Assembly (NCBI GenBank): GCA_009192285.1
Contig: CM018606.1
Coordinates: 248,001-312,000 of the forward strand
Origin: Morchella semilibera
Lineage: Eukaryota > Ascomycota > Pezizomycetes > Pezizales > Morchellaceae
Reading direction: 5' to 3'
DNA length: 64,000 nucleotides
A program made the translations under genes and the position numbers. Positions 23,039-34,166 of the stretch are shown here, piece by piece (position 1 is the first letter of the stretch; every line of letters starts with the position of its first letter). Below the pieces are notes generated by a model, which saw only the letters and a list, made by a program, of their open reading frames with translations, was not told the origin of the DNA and ran no database searches.

Positions 23039-24646
23039 TTACAATCCATCATTGTACTGTACACCATGAAAATCATCAAAACAAGTCTCGCAAAGCGACA
23101 CATCACACTCCTTACAACCACGAGAAGGCTTCCTAATGACAAGAGGTGTTGGGGAAACTTGATCGTTCCACCTACACAGAATACAGACGGTCCTAGATGG
23201 CCTAGATTCCTTCTCATGTAGGGCCGGTGGTGGGTACCTGACTGGCTGGGGGCGCTCGGATGGACGCTTTTCAACCTGTTGGGACCTTGTATCTGGTTTT
23301 CCTTGGTATGTTGCCTTTCTATGCCCCCCTTTAGGCTTTTGATGTAAAGGCGGTACCCCCTTCCCAACCCCAATATGACCTGTTTGGCCCCCCAGCTGCG
23401 CGGCCCTAGATCCCCTTCCCTGGTCATCGCTTATTGATGGGGGTGGTGCGTGTGTAATCCCAGCACCCCTCCCCTGTGCCTCGTCCATCGTTGTGGGTAG
23501 AATATAAGGACCCCCAAATCCACTCCCCCGAGCCCCATTTACGGGATGTGGAGCATATATACCCCCAGACCCACTCCCACTCCCATCGGTCTCTTTCGTT
23601 CCGGGGGTCGACGGGCGCCTAATCTTCATGACGCTCCTAAGTGACTGCTTGTAATCGGCAAGAAACTCTTCGGAACCGCTGCTGCGAGACGGGGAGAATG
23701 ACGGGGCGTTGAATCTGTCCAAAGCATCGCCAGTTATTTGGAAGTCACTGCCAATAGTATTAATACTTTCCCCTCCATCCTCTATCTGCGGATATACTAG
23801 CTCCCCCACATCCGCCAAAGCATCAGTAAAGCTCTCAATCTCTGGTACCCCCATATCCATCTCCTCCCAAAGATTCGGTGCGACATCAGCAGTGCTCGTG
23901 ATCTCAGGTATCTGCATGTTCACCTCTAGCCCCGGATCCAAGATCGCACCGATAAGGTTTACATCTCCGCGAGGATCTGGGTCTATCGGGGCCACGCGAG
24001 CCGGCACCATGTCAGTTGGAGCTAGGACAGTAGTAGCCAGTTCGGCCGGAGCCAGCTCGGCCGGAGCAGTAGTATTAATCAATATATCTGTCAGATCAGC
24101 TGCATTCGTACGAAGTGCATTTGCGATCATGTGAGTATCCTCAGCGCTTTCCCTCATTTGCGCCGCTGCACTCAGCCCCTCACCCTTCTTCATAGCGCCG
24201 GCGAGTTTCCTGATGATGATAACAAGATCCTGTACAATATTAGTCAATCCTAATACCCCGCTAGCTAACTCTCGCTCGGTCACGCCGCCGCCGCCTAAAG
24301 ATATAGAGAGATCAAAGGAGGCATTTCCAAGCTGTCCAACCCTCGTAGAAAGCTCCTCTATGCCCTTTTCCAAATTGTCTATAGGTATCTGAGAGACATC
24401 AGCAATTCCATACATCTCTAGAGCTATCTGTAGTATCAACGGGGCCCTCACATCTCCGTCGTCCTTCGTAGATATAAAATTGTTCACCGGCGTTCCCATC
24501 TTTGGCCGCTTATGTTCGGAATCCAAAGGACTTGCGGAAGCTTCCCCGTCATTCGAGGCGGCGTCGTCGGAGGGGTCGTGCAGGCCAAGATCCATCAAGG
24601 CATTATCAAAAAAATACGAAGCTGTACGGTCATGTTTGGGCGCCAT
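23039..24646 (-). CDS. orphan protein with piggyBac-like cysteine-rich C-terminus
   Basis: Single frame of 535 residues, taken from MAPKHDRTAS rather than the upstream in-frame codons. The first 220 residues are acidic then helical (a Gly-rich loop SLGGGGVTEREL near 170). A Pro/Ala stretch repeats APAEL twice. The middle is acidic, and residues about 370-480 are low-complexity Gly/Ser/Pro. The end carries C488-x2-C491-x19-C511-x2-C514-x4-C519-x2-C522-x4-H527 with RGCKECDVSLCETCF. This Cys spacing and the V-x-L-C-x-x-CF signature are those of the cysteine-rich DNA-binding module at the end of piggyBac transposases. No DDD transposase core is visible. It may be a fungal gene that captured the module, or an unrelated zinc-binding fold. 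Probably nuclear (HKRPK near residue 45). Confidence 0.75.
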   Translation of the reverse strand: MAPKHDRTASYFFDNALMDLGLHDPSDDAASNDGEASASPLDSEHKRPKMGTPVNNFISTKDDGDVRAPLILQIALEMYGIADVSQIPIDNLEKGIEELSTRVGQLGNASFDLSISLGGGGVTERELASGVLGLTNIVQDLVIIIRKLAGAMKKGEGLSAAAQMRESAEDTHMIANALRTNAADLTDILINTTAPAELAPAELATTVLAPTDMVPARVAPIDPDPRGDVNLIGAILDPGLEVNMQIPEITSTADVAPNLWEEMDMGVPEIESFTDALADVGELVYPQIEDGGESINTIGSDFQITGDALDRFNAPSFSPSRSSGSEEFLADYKQSLRSVMKIRRPSTPGTKETDGSGSGSGGIYAPHPVNGARGSGFGGPYILPTTMDEAQGRGAGITHAPPPSISDDQGRGSRAAQLGGQTGHIGVGKGVPPLHQKPKGGHRKATYQGKPDTRSQQVEKRPSERPQPVRYPPPALHEKESRPSRTVCILCRWNDQVSPTPLVIRKPSRGCKECDVSLCETCFDDFHGVQYNDGL

Positions 24647-27600
24647 TCCGTTTAATATTTCTGTCGAGATGAACGAGTACAAGCCGATGAAGAAGGGGTG
24701 GGGTGTTGATGTTAGTACCTGTAGCCTAGGTGTCATCATGTGGCCTCGGCATCGCTGCGCTACCCCAGCAACGCCTCCCATATGCAAGGAGGATACATTT
24801 GCTGATAATACCTCTAGAGGGTCTATTATTTAATTCGCGCGGTGTTGGAGTGCGACGTCGCTTCATATAATTAAAGACGGCCTATTTTAGATGGACCTAG
24901 AGTAGATCCAGCGCAACGCCTGGATATTTTGAGGCACAAACCATTGCAAATACTCTGTGGTCTGTTGTACATGTTACCACTAGAGTATAACGATAAGCTG
25001 CCTTGTCGCTCAGGTCCAGGGTCTCCCAATTTTAAAACTCCATAATTTACCCTCTGATAAATCTCCACCATTTCTTTTAAAATATTTAATACCTCTGCCC
25101 CATTCGTCAATTTAATCATTCGCCGAGGTCATTGAACTACTTTTACCCCTTGACGGAGCCCACTACTAACCTCTTCCCCGCCGGAATAGAGAACCCTATG
25201 CCTACACCATCGGTTGTAGCCGTATTCTAACCTTATTATACCTAAAGTTACTAGCCTAAGGTGAGAAAGTCGACCTACCTATAAATGCGGAGATGGGATT
25301 GTGCTCAGAACCTGCCCAGCCTCACAACCAGCAGATTTGATATACTGACATATGCTATTTTATGCCCCAACCCGCTAGCGGGGGTGCTGCGTGGCGATAC
25401 CCCTCCTCTCCCCACCACAGGGATCCTGCTGTATCAACATGCTAGAACGCTGAGTACGTACTTCAGATCCGAATGTTTTTGTGGATCTGCGAGGAATATT
25501 CAAGTTGTATACCCCCCCCCCCCCACACCCCCGATTAGAGAAGATGACAATAGATTCCTATAGGAGGATAGTCGGCTTAGTACATAATATATCCCTTTCA
25601 ACTCCCTGGTCCTCTACGTGTCTTACAGGACTCCGGAATTTCACTGTTGTTAGAAAGGGGTGCGACTTAGCTAGGTACTGTCTTGTATGGCGGGGTGGTG
25701 AGCTCACGATGAACCAAAACCACCCCAAAACCCCGAGTGTGTATGTGATACCAACACTTCCAGATCAAATTTCCAGTGGTTCGCGTTCCCCAGATTGTCA
25801 ACACTCTCTGTAGCTGGAATACCTACCTCATTCCTGTCAGGAAAGCTCAATCACTTTCCTTGCCCTTTAGGCTCGTTGTGCTACTTGCTCTAAATATCGT
25901 TCGACATTAGAGGCCTACCTACCTCTTGTACTCTGTGCGGATTTGAACTGCCGATGATCTCCCTACGTACGTCTCCCGAACGAAATGAGAATATGGGCTC
26001 AGTTAGGACCTGCGGCTCCGTATATTAGTGCTAGCTACTCGTAGGGGATGGGTACGAGACCGTACATCAGCCTGATATTATACTGACGGACAAAAACAGG
26101 TGTGCGCTAAGATTGGAAAGTGTTGTCACAACAGGGCTAGGGCATCTGTCTTGCCAAGCCTAGCTTCGCACACAGAACGAGCAACCAACACCGTCGTTCT
26201 CCCACCCATCCATGTACCATCCTCATCTTTCTTTACAACCCATTCATCTATTTAAACCTCCCACTACCCCTCTAAGTGCTCTTTTCATTTACTCTCTTTC
26301 TTTTCTTATTTTTCCTTAACACCCCTACAACAACACCACGAGACTGTTCGGCGTGAGGTAGTCCCCGCTCTCCCAAGCATGGTATCACAAATCCTCCCCA
26401 GCTTTATTGTGTTTCTCCCACTGCCCTCTCTACTACGTTGTATAATGCATCGCAAACGCAATCCTTCGTGTGCTAATTATGAACAGGTAAATGAATCCTA
26501 AACGCATCCTAAATATATCGACATATGCATCCCACTCCCATTTGACAACTTTCCAATCAGTAAAGGGGTCCGGAGATAAAAAATATTATGTGTGGGAGTT
26601 GAACCTGGATGCTTCCACCGAGAGAATCCATATCTTATCAGCTAGGTCATGAATCCACGTGATGATGATATGATAAGAGATTTTACTAAGCGAGTTTATA
26701 GCTACATGTATTCAACAACTTTCCTGATGTATTTCCTGATGCCTTTCCCAGTGAGATACATACATGTAGTAATGTCATCATAAAATGTATCAAATATACC
26801 GATCAGGAGAGCCCCGATAGGTAATGCATCAAGGGATGTATTACCATGTTCGGTTTTGTATGGGCAATGTGTCGATAATGCATCAAATGATGCATCTCCT
26901 AGCGTTGTAGAGCCTGTTCGGCGGTATATCTGAGAGGTGAGTTTTCCCCTTCGGCGTCGCTCTCCCCTCTCGCTTCACTTGTCATCCTACATCATCCTAT
27001 ATCATCTCTCACCGGGCGCCCAAATTTTCCTTAGACATTCTCCATACGATGATTCTATTTTTTCTCTCACATCTGCTTTCTTCTCCGTTCCCTCTCTTTT
27101 CCCGTTCTGCCCCCTACGTCTGCTCTGGCTTGATTGTACCATCAAACCATACAACTAGCTGTTTTTCGGTCCCTGAGCTTCATCGCTTTGGTCCTTCCCC
27201 ATCGTTCCGACCCACAACAGCTTCCCTGGCACACCTCCTTGTACCAACCTTAACTCTTTTCTCCTCGTTTTATATCTTATCTATTGCCTATATCTAGCTC
27301 CCTATCCCACTGCAGCGATTTTCGTCTGGTCCCACTATTGTCTGCGGTCTCCTCGTGCGGAGTCCCAGCGAAAAGTAGGGCAAAGCCATCGACTCAACCA
27401 CCCGCCCCCTCCTGTGATCTTAATCACATTTTGGCGGCTTTATATTCAAAAGCTACCGATAGATGAAGGAAGTATAGAAACCAAGACCAACGAGCCATGG
27501 TTACTGCCACCAGACAAGAGAGCATCAAAGTGAAGATATCTTGTGCTCCATGCCAATCTTCATAGAGCCAGGAACGTGAGTAATTCCAATTCTGACCTTT

Positions 27601-29178
27601 CACGCTCCTGGTAGGTAGCAACATTCGTAGTAGCTTGCCCCCATACCATGCTACCCAGCACTGGTATATGAGCCACCAGTTGCTTTCTGGTCCCGTACCT
27701 AGCCTTTTCTGCCCTACCTTTGATCCGGTAGGTCTTTTGCGAGGTAGTTTTCGCATCATATTTAAAGGGAGACCAAACCTCAAGCTCGCTTCTCAGAGTT
27801 TCACTACCCATATTCCACGGATGTTCTCAGCAGCGGCAGCTTGATTGCGCTATTCAAGATCAGCAAGAATGGTAAAAAGGAGAGCTGGCGATTTAGAGTC
27901 TAGACCGTTCGTCTGAGCATTTAGCTTTTTTGGGTTCAAATTCAAAGGTATAGACACCAGGCTATGATCAAGTGTCCAAAGTTTCTAAATAACTCCACCT
28001 TCCTGCGACGGACTCAGAGGTTATCACGACTACCATGAGCACCTAATGGCTCCGACCACCTACCAACCTTCGGTTTTTTGTATGCCCACCACTAAGGGGT
28101 GACCTGAGTGCCCGAGAGAGTCTTTTTCCTGGCTGTCTTACAACGCTGATGATGTTAGCAAGAAAGGTGTACTACGCCATACTACTGGACCTCTTACCAT
28201 ACCGCGATGAGTTACATCCAAAACTCTTGATCTACGCGACTCCTTCTCGCAGGCTTGACTTTCCGTGCCTGCATTATTCGCAGGGAGAGTGGGTAGTAAC
28301 CCCACGATTAGGGTTAGGGCATGACCGATTGTGGTGTGACGATCGCTTACTATGCCAAGCCGCCCTACACAAGGTTACATGCATGGCAGACTCAAGGGGG
28401 AATAACTTACTTGGGAATACATACATGTAACTTAGAGAAAGGTGGCGAAAATGAATTGTCGGAAGATGAATCCAGTACTAGATTATCCCTTCCTCGTAGG
28501 GAAGTTAAATTCTTTATCCGCCGAGTCAGCTTTTCTCGATGACCCATTCACTCCTAAGAAAAATATCGATGGCGTGAGTATGCACTCATTCTGGAGCTCT
28601 CAAAGGCTCCACCCCGTGTAGATACACAAATGCACGTAGTTTATTCCTGGGGACTTTGAACACCTACCCCACAAGAGACAATCTGGCGGAAGGTGATGTA
28701 TGGTGGTCCTACTACCGTGTCCAGCACATTATTTATCAGCTACTCAAGCTAGGACAATGCCATCAGAACTATCATGGCCTATCTTGAGGCCACTTGGGCT
28801 ACTAAAACTCCCGGTTTCTTTTCTTAGCTGAAGCGTACGATATACGTCTCTGCGCCGAACAAAACAAAACAACGGTCGACCTTCTAAGACTTTACATTTA
28901 GAATGTCAACTAAACTTTGAGGGCCTGAGACTCACTGCCCTACTCAGCGCACATATTTTCTTCCGTACCCACTATCAACCTCACCCTCCCCTTATTTCAT
29001 TGAAGAGGCTCAAGATCTAATCACGAGCTAGGAAAGAGTGTAGTTTTGGCAAGGTTTATTTCGATTCATCTTTATTGCATCAAATTCAAACCGCATGAGA
29101 TACTAAAAAAAAAAAAAAAAAAGGGAAAAAGAAAAAAGGAAAAAGGAAAAATGAAAAGGAAAAAATGTTTCAGTCGCG
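24647..29178. other. 4.5-kb stretch without a supported gene
   Basis: Contains a C13 run (25512-25524), tRNA-like B-box fragments on the minus strand near 25945 and 26590, and pyrimidine-rich sequence at 26930-27280. Two overlapping minus frames at 27424-27811 might be exons of a small membrane protein, but I could not build a convincing splice. A purine tract (A18 then AAAGG repeats) at 29104-29165 lies just beyond the end of the next gene. Confidence 0.4.
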
Positions 29179-29880
29179 TCAACTACATGTATCTTGTGAC
29201 ATAGCGATCAACGCCAACATCGACTGCTCACACATCCAATGCACTGCCCATATATTTTCGTTCTCCAAAAGCCCAACCAATACCTTTAGTTTGACAATCC
29301 GCCGACTACTCCGTCTCACTATGGCTCTTACAGCCCTTTTCACCTGCAGCCAATCTGCATATATCCTCCCCTCTGGCAATAGCGGTCTCTCATACCCTTC
29401 CATGTACCCCACCAGTTCGTCGATCTCCTCCTCGTAGCTAATAATTGTGTTCCTCATGATAACCATATTCTGCGCATCCTGTGCCTTTAGCAACTCACGC
29501 CGCTCAGCCCGAAGCTTGACCTCCACCTCCCTCTGGGCCGAAAGCCACTCATTCACCCTCCTAGCCAACCTGCACAGGTTTCTGCGTTTTATAATGATAT
29601 GGCTGAGGGCATCAGCCCCAGAATCTAAGGCTAGCATCCTATCGACTTTCTCCAGCTTCCTGGCAATACGCTTTAGAGCTAAAATGGCCCGTCCACGGCA
29701 GATCGAGAACCCATGCCGGCGCGCATTATTCTGTTGTAGGAGGGTGGTGTAGTTGATGTAAACGTTCCGTGGGAATAATGCCCCTGTGGCAGGCTGGTTG
29801 ATAGGACTGCTATAAAGTCTATCGGGTTCACCTAGTGGCAGTGAGGAACCAGGGCCGTTACCACTCCGCACGTCTTCCAT
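29179..29880 (-). CDS. coiled-coil orphan protein, larger paralogue
   Basis: Frame of 233 residues from the first ATG (MEDVRSGNG); codons upstream have no ATG. After a Pro/Ser-rich N-terminus comes LFPRNVYINYTTLLQQNN, a GRAILALKRIARK helix, an Arg/Leu-rich helical core and RAERRELLKAQDAQNMVIM. This core aligns with the neighbouring gene at 30309-30689 over about 110 residues (LFPR-x-x-Y, GRA, ERRELL-x-AQ-x-x-QN). The last 90 residues are unique to this copy and include YEEEIDELVGYMEGYE and a basic helix. No membrane segment. Function unknown. Confidence 0.72.
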   Translation of the reverse strand: MEDVRSGNGPGSSLPLGEPDRLYSSPINQPATGALFPRNVYINYTTLLQQNNARRHGFSICRGRAILALKRIARKLEKVDRMLALDSGADALSHIIIKRRNLCRLARRVNEWLSAQREVEVKLRAERRELLKAQDAQNMVIMRNTIISYEEEIDELVGYMEGYERPLLPEGRIYADWLQVKRAVRAIVRRSSRRIVKLKVLVGLLENENIWAVHWMCEQSMLALIAMSQDTCS

Positions 29881-30308
29881 GGATTTTGGTGTAGATATAC
29901 AAAAAATGGAGCAATCGTGTACAGAAAAAACACCTGTTTTTTTCACCCTTAACAGAATTGTTCAGGGATTACACTACGGGGTGGTCTATAGGGCCCTAGT
30001 AGTAACATAACGGGCGAGGCTAGATTGAATGGAGTCAAGGCCTTTTCTCACTTCTTAATCTAAAACCACTCAATGATAGGAGAATTTACGGGATTCATTA
30101 CTATGTACTCCTTCGGTATCATGTGATGCCCCCTCTCACTCCCTAAAAATTACAATTTCTTCTTTGCCCCCAATCGACATGTCCCCCAGCGCTTCTACTC
30201 ATTCCACAAACCTCCAAGCAACCAGCATACCACCAGGCTAAATTTAAGATACCACGGGAGGCTTTTCCCCCACACTCGCCTCAGGTTTCTCTTTCTCATC
30301 TCCTGCTT

Positions 30309-30689
30309 TCATCTCATGTACTCCCCGCAGATTATATCGCAATTTTGATAATACTGAGCCACAAGCAATTCCCGCCGCTCTTGACGAAACTGAAGTCCTC
30401 GCTCCTCCATTTTCTTCAAACGGCAGTCAATCGCCTTGTATTGCTCACTCAGCTTACTCCGTCTTGAAATGAGAAGTCGAATTCTGAGCCCATCCTCCTC
30501 TACCTCTAATCGCTCGTTGGTTGACAGTATCTGAGCGGCTATATCACTCAGGGCGCGCCCAGCCCTCCTTATCATGAACCGGTATACATTGAAGCCTGTG
30601 TTGTTGTTGTTGAGGCGCTCATCATAGTCCACGTACGTGGTTCGCGGAAATAAGGTTTCAGAGGTCTGTTTGTTTTGTGCCATATCCAT
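30309..30689 (-). CDS. coiled-coil orphan protein, short paralogue
   Basis: Frame of 126 residues (a second ATG lies two codons in). It starts MDMAQNKQTSETLFPR and continues YVDYDERLNNNNTGFNVYRF, a GRALSDIAAQIL helix and RQERRELLVAQYYQNCDII, then stops where the downstream copy continues. It is a tandem relative of 29179-29880, same strand, 430 bp apart. The shared core is helical and basic, which suggests a coiled-coil or nucleic-acid-binding role; not proven. Confidence 0.7.
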   Translation of the reverse strand: MDMAQNKQTSETLFPRTTYVDYDERLNNNNTGFNVYRFMIRRAGRALSDIAAQILSTNERLEVEEDGLRIRLLISRRSKLSEQYKAIDCRLKKMEERGLQFRQERRELLVAQYYQNCDIICGEYMR

Positions 30690-33277
30690 GTTTGTTAAAA
30701 ACTGGGTGGGATCCGGATAGATTGAAAGGAAGGCAAGTTTAGGCGTTGGTTATGAATGCCAGTAGTGAAGTAGTTCAATTTTATTACATAGGAGCGACAG
30801 AGTGTAATCTCTTAAAGACAGCTGGAAGGGCAGGTCTCAGCTTCAATGGGAATCTCGCGTGCTGAGTGTCCTCTTGTCTAAAAGACACGATATTGACTAT
30901 TTGATAGTGGGGAAGCCTATAGAATTATGTGATACCCATTTAATGACTTTCGTATTTCCCCAGGTATTTAATACAATAAAACATACATGTAATCTTGTAC
31001 CTCAAGTGCCCAGTGAGGGGTAAGCAAAACCGTTGTTCAGACTCCAACATCCTGCGAAATCAAAGTTCTCAGATACATATACATAATGTTCTCCCCGGAT
31101 CGCGAGCTTTTCAAAAAAAAAAAAAAAAGGAAAAAAATCAACTGATTCCTCTTTCTCAAAATATAAACCAGACACTGGAGAACTTTCCCACCATTGCATA
31201 CATTATTCAGGAGTTACTTATCAATCTGGACATGCACTAGCTAGATCCGTCCGGTGAAGGTTCATACATGTATGTACATGTAGAGGCGGGCAAAATCGGC
31301 GCCAAGCGTTGACAGCGACTCCGTATCAGCCGTAAGCCCTATGTCACCCTAAGCTAGCTGTGTCACCCTGGAATCCAGGTATAAAATCACCGTCCCCCCA
31401 TTGCCCCTCTTCTTCCCACTAATCCACACGAAATGACCTCTCCCGCTCAGAGGCAACACCAACGCGCCAGGCCACGGTGCCCTAGGACGAAGGATAGAGC
31501 AGTCCATTGGGACACTCTTCCGGGTATCTGACGGGCGGTCTCAACACCCGCCACCCCTGACCCTCACAGAATCTGCAGCCTTGGGAAAGCTGCAGTGGTG
31601 GGGGGCTGAGGGTGGCCACACCTCAAAACTCCTTTCTCCCCTGCCTTCCTCGTCTCTCTCCTCACGGAGGAGACAATGCCCCTTTTGACTTCTGGCTGAT
31701 AGCGAGGAGTCAATAAGGGGTTTATCACTCTTTTTTTGGTTCCTTTGGCTCTTCTCCTCTGTTTCCCTTCCTTGTGCCTTGTAAGTTCCCTCTCGTTTTT
31801 TTTTTTTACTTCTTTTTTTTCGCCCCTTTTTTCCCTCCCCCTTTTCCCCTTATCCCTTATACCATTGACCCCACCCACTCCGCCTCTTCCCCCCTTTACT
31901 CTCTCATTTTTATTGTCACCCCTCTTCTTTTTATTGTTTTTACTTTATTTTCTATTTTTTTATTTTCTACTTATTTTTGTTTATTTTTTATTTTTTATTT
32001 ATTCGTTTTTTATTCGTTTTTATTTATTTTGTTTATTTTTTGTTTATTTTTTACTTATTTTGTACTTATTTTATTTATTTTTAATTATTTTTAATTTATT
32101 TTTTATTTTTTTCTGTCCGTTCCCTGTTTGTTCTTCACTCGTTCTTCGTCCGTTTTCGCTTATTGCTCCTATTCCGTATTTATATCATTCTTTATTCCTT
32201 CCACCCCACCATTTACTTCCCTTGCTTTGTTTATTTTTTTTTTTTATTCGTTTATTATATTCTATATCTGTTTATGTTTGTTTCGTTCATTCCAAATCTT
32301 TGATATATACATTTGTCTATCTATCGACCTGCCCTTACATGTGTTCGGCTAATCATAATGACCCTCCACCTCAATCACCTGCGCGTTGGCTCCTGGTCAA
32401 GAATTGTTTCCAGTAGCCCTCTCCCAATTTTACAATGGCAACGAGCAACCTAGATTTCTTTTATATTCTGTACCCAATAGGGCAATCTGTGGTTACAACT
32501 CCACCATCAATCTGCTAGTAGGAGGGAATTAGTCCAGGGATGTCTGTAGGTTCGGCGTTATCTAAGATCTTTGCCCACTCTGCGCGCTGCTGTGATGATG
32601 TTCGTTTTGCGGAGGGACTAATTGTGTGGTGTTGCTCTTTTTCGTTTTCTTTAGTCTATATCTCTCGTTCCGGATGTTACTCAACCCCGGAGCTTCTCTT
32701 TTTATCTCTCCCTAAGCCCTTACCTCCCGCATATCCTTAACGATGGGTGAGCATCTCCCCGCCTCGAAATGATGAGAATGATCCCGGGGCCAAACCATGA
32801 CGGACTCTAAACCCCCTCCCTCTCGAGTGCTCACATCCCTATACACAGCGTGTTTTACACGGCGGGGGAGTCCTATCGTCACTATCAGAGGATTCCTTTT
32901 TACTTTCATACCCTCTGGAGACTTTACTTATGAGATAAGGAGCGGCTGTTAACTTCCAAATCGAGACTGAGATACCCCACTCAAACACCACTACCTGATA
33001 AAACTCAAGACCTCCGTAATCGTTAGCACCGCAGCAACCTTGTGATCGTTCAAGAGCTGGACCCTTCATGGGCATCTACCTCTTGGAATCAGGCAACAAA
33101 ATCAAAGCGTGTTTTACTGTTTCTCATTATATAGCCGGCTTAGTTCCCCGAATCCCCAGCACAATCTATTTCATAAACTCGAATCAGTGACCTTTTCATT
33201 AATTCTGCTACCACACCCGAATATTCATATTAGGTGTAGTTTATACCTCTATTAAATACAGAAATTAGTAGCATAAA
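30690..33277. other. intergenic, low-complexity rich
   Basis: No supported gene. An A-tract lies near 31111-31128 and the long T-rich tract at 31720-32330 is listed separately. The open frame through that tract is a composition artefact. Confidence 0.45.
31720..32330 (+). repeat. T-rich low-complexity tract
   Basis: About 600 bp are pyrimidine-rich on the plus strand. The core at 31960-32115 is nearly pure T with spaced single A (TTTATTTTTT-like units). The C content rises at both edges. Confidence 0.85.
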
Positions 33278-33706
33278 TACAGCATGGAGAGACGAGGTGG
33301 AATCACTACCATATGAATACCGAATTCCGTGACGAATACCAAATGAAATTGGCATTTCATAGAGGGGGAATACTATATCCTTACTACAGTATCCATTATG
33401 TACTAGATTACATCCGTTTTGAAAGTTTCTGTAATAAGATTGGTCGGGCACGACTGGGATATTTGACTAGGCACGACACATGAGGGTACCGAAACTCTAC
33501 CCAGAAGGTTTCATAATTGAGCAAAAAGACATAAATGCATCAATGAGGGAACATAGAGGAAGAACGCGGAGAGGCCCCCCGGCCGGGGGGGCGCCCAAGG
33601 CTAAAAAAAAAATTAAATGATAAAAAAAGCCGGCAACAAAAGACTTATGTGAAAGAGTATCATCCCTCAAGAGCGTCGCTACCATGTTGGGCATTCTCAT
33701 CACTGC

Positions 33707-33779
33707 TCCCACCAGGATTTGAACCTGTCGTGGTCATATGACGAAGCCCAGTGTATTACCACTAGGCCACGCCACGATG
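33707..33779 (-). pseudogene. tRNA-like sequence with A and B boxes
   Basis: The minus strand shows TGGCCTAGTGG (A box) and GGTTCAAATCC (B box) at tRNA spacing. The sequence before and after does not form an acceptor stem, and the T stem has a mismatch, so it is a tRNA relic or SINE head, not a working tRNA. Confidence 0.6.
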
Positions 33780-33984
33780 CTTTTGTTTGTGTCGTTGTGG
33801 CTTATAAGCCCCCCCATTTGTGGAAATATCCTTGGTAGCGCATCAAAATCTGTGAACCAAATTGTATCACAGGGCAATGAAATGTCAAACTGGCGGGGAT
33901 TGGGGGGGAGGGAGGCCGAAGGCTGCCATATGATATGTCTAACTTGCAGGAATGGGAATTGGCCGGGGAAGGGGCGGAGGGGGA

Positions 33985-34090
33985 GGGGGGGCCGAAGGCC
34001 CCCATAGCTAGAGTAGGTACATGTATATGTACCTACCATAGAGAGAGCTAGATTAAAACTTACACAACTCGCGGTCGCGAGGTGACCCCC
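33985..34090 (-). repeat. dispersed repeat, copy B
   Basis: Minus-strand match to 22555-22680. It retains CTCGCGACCGCGA, TTGTGTAAGTTTTAAT, GGTACATATACATGTAC and a perfect GGGGGC-CTTCGG-CCCCC hairpin at 33985-34003, i.e. a C(UUCG)G tetraloop if transcribed from the minus strand. Confidence 0.8.
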
Positions 34091-34166
34091 TAGTTGATTA
34101 AGGTACTGAGGAGAATAGATATAGTGTAGTGATCCCACCCGCTTTTTAATTCTAGTATATACTGTA

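Larger units (their letters stand above)
33280..34164. mobile_element. 885-bp TA-flanked inverted-repeat element
   Basis: The right end (34125-34164, minus strand CAGTATATAC...GGGTGGGATCACTAC) and left end (33280-33300, GAGGTGGAATCACTACCATA) match the ends of the 171-bp element at 47846-48016. TA lies at both outer edges (33278-33279 and 34165-34166), as expected for Tc1/mariner-type insertion. The first 110 bp inside the left end also resemble that element. The interior carries a tRNA-like sequence and a copy of the 22.6-kb repeat. No transposase is encoded; the 134-residue minus frame is repeat sequence. Confidence 0.65.

Noticed and set aside
26570-26700. tRNA-like sequence on minus
   Set aside because: B-box-like motif but no acceptor or T stem.
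27424-27811. Two overlapping minus frames as a small membrane protein
   Set aside because: A hydrophobic stretch is present but no in-frame splice or good start links the two frames.
31736-32416. 226-residue open frame
   Set aside because: It only translates the T-rich low-complexity tract (Phe/Leu/Ser), with no real protein features.
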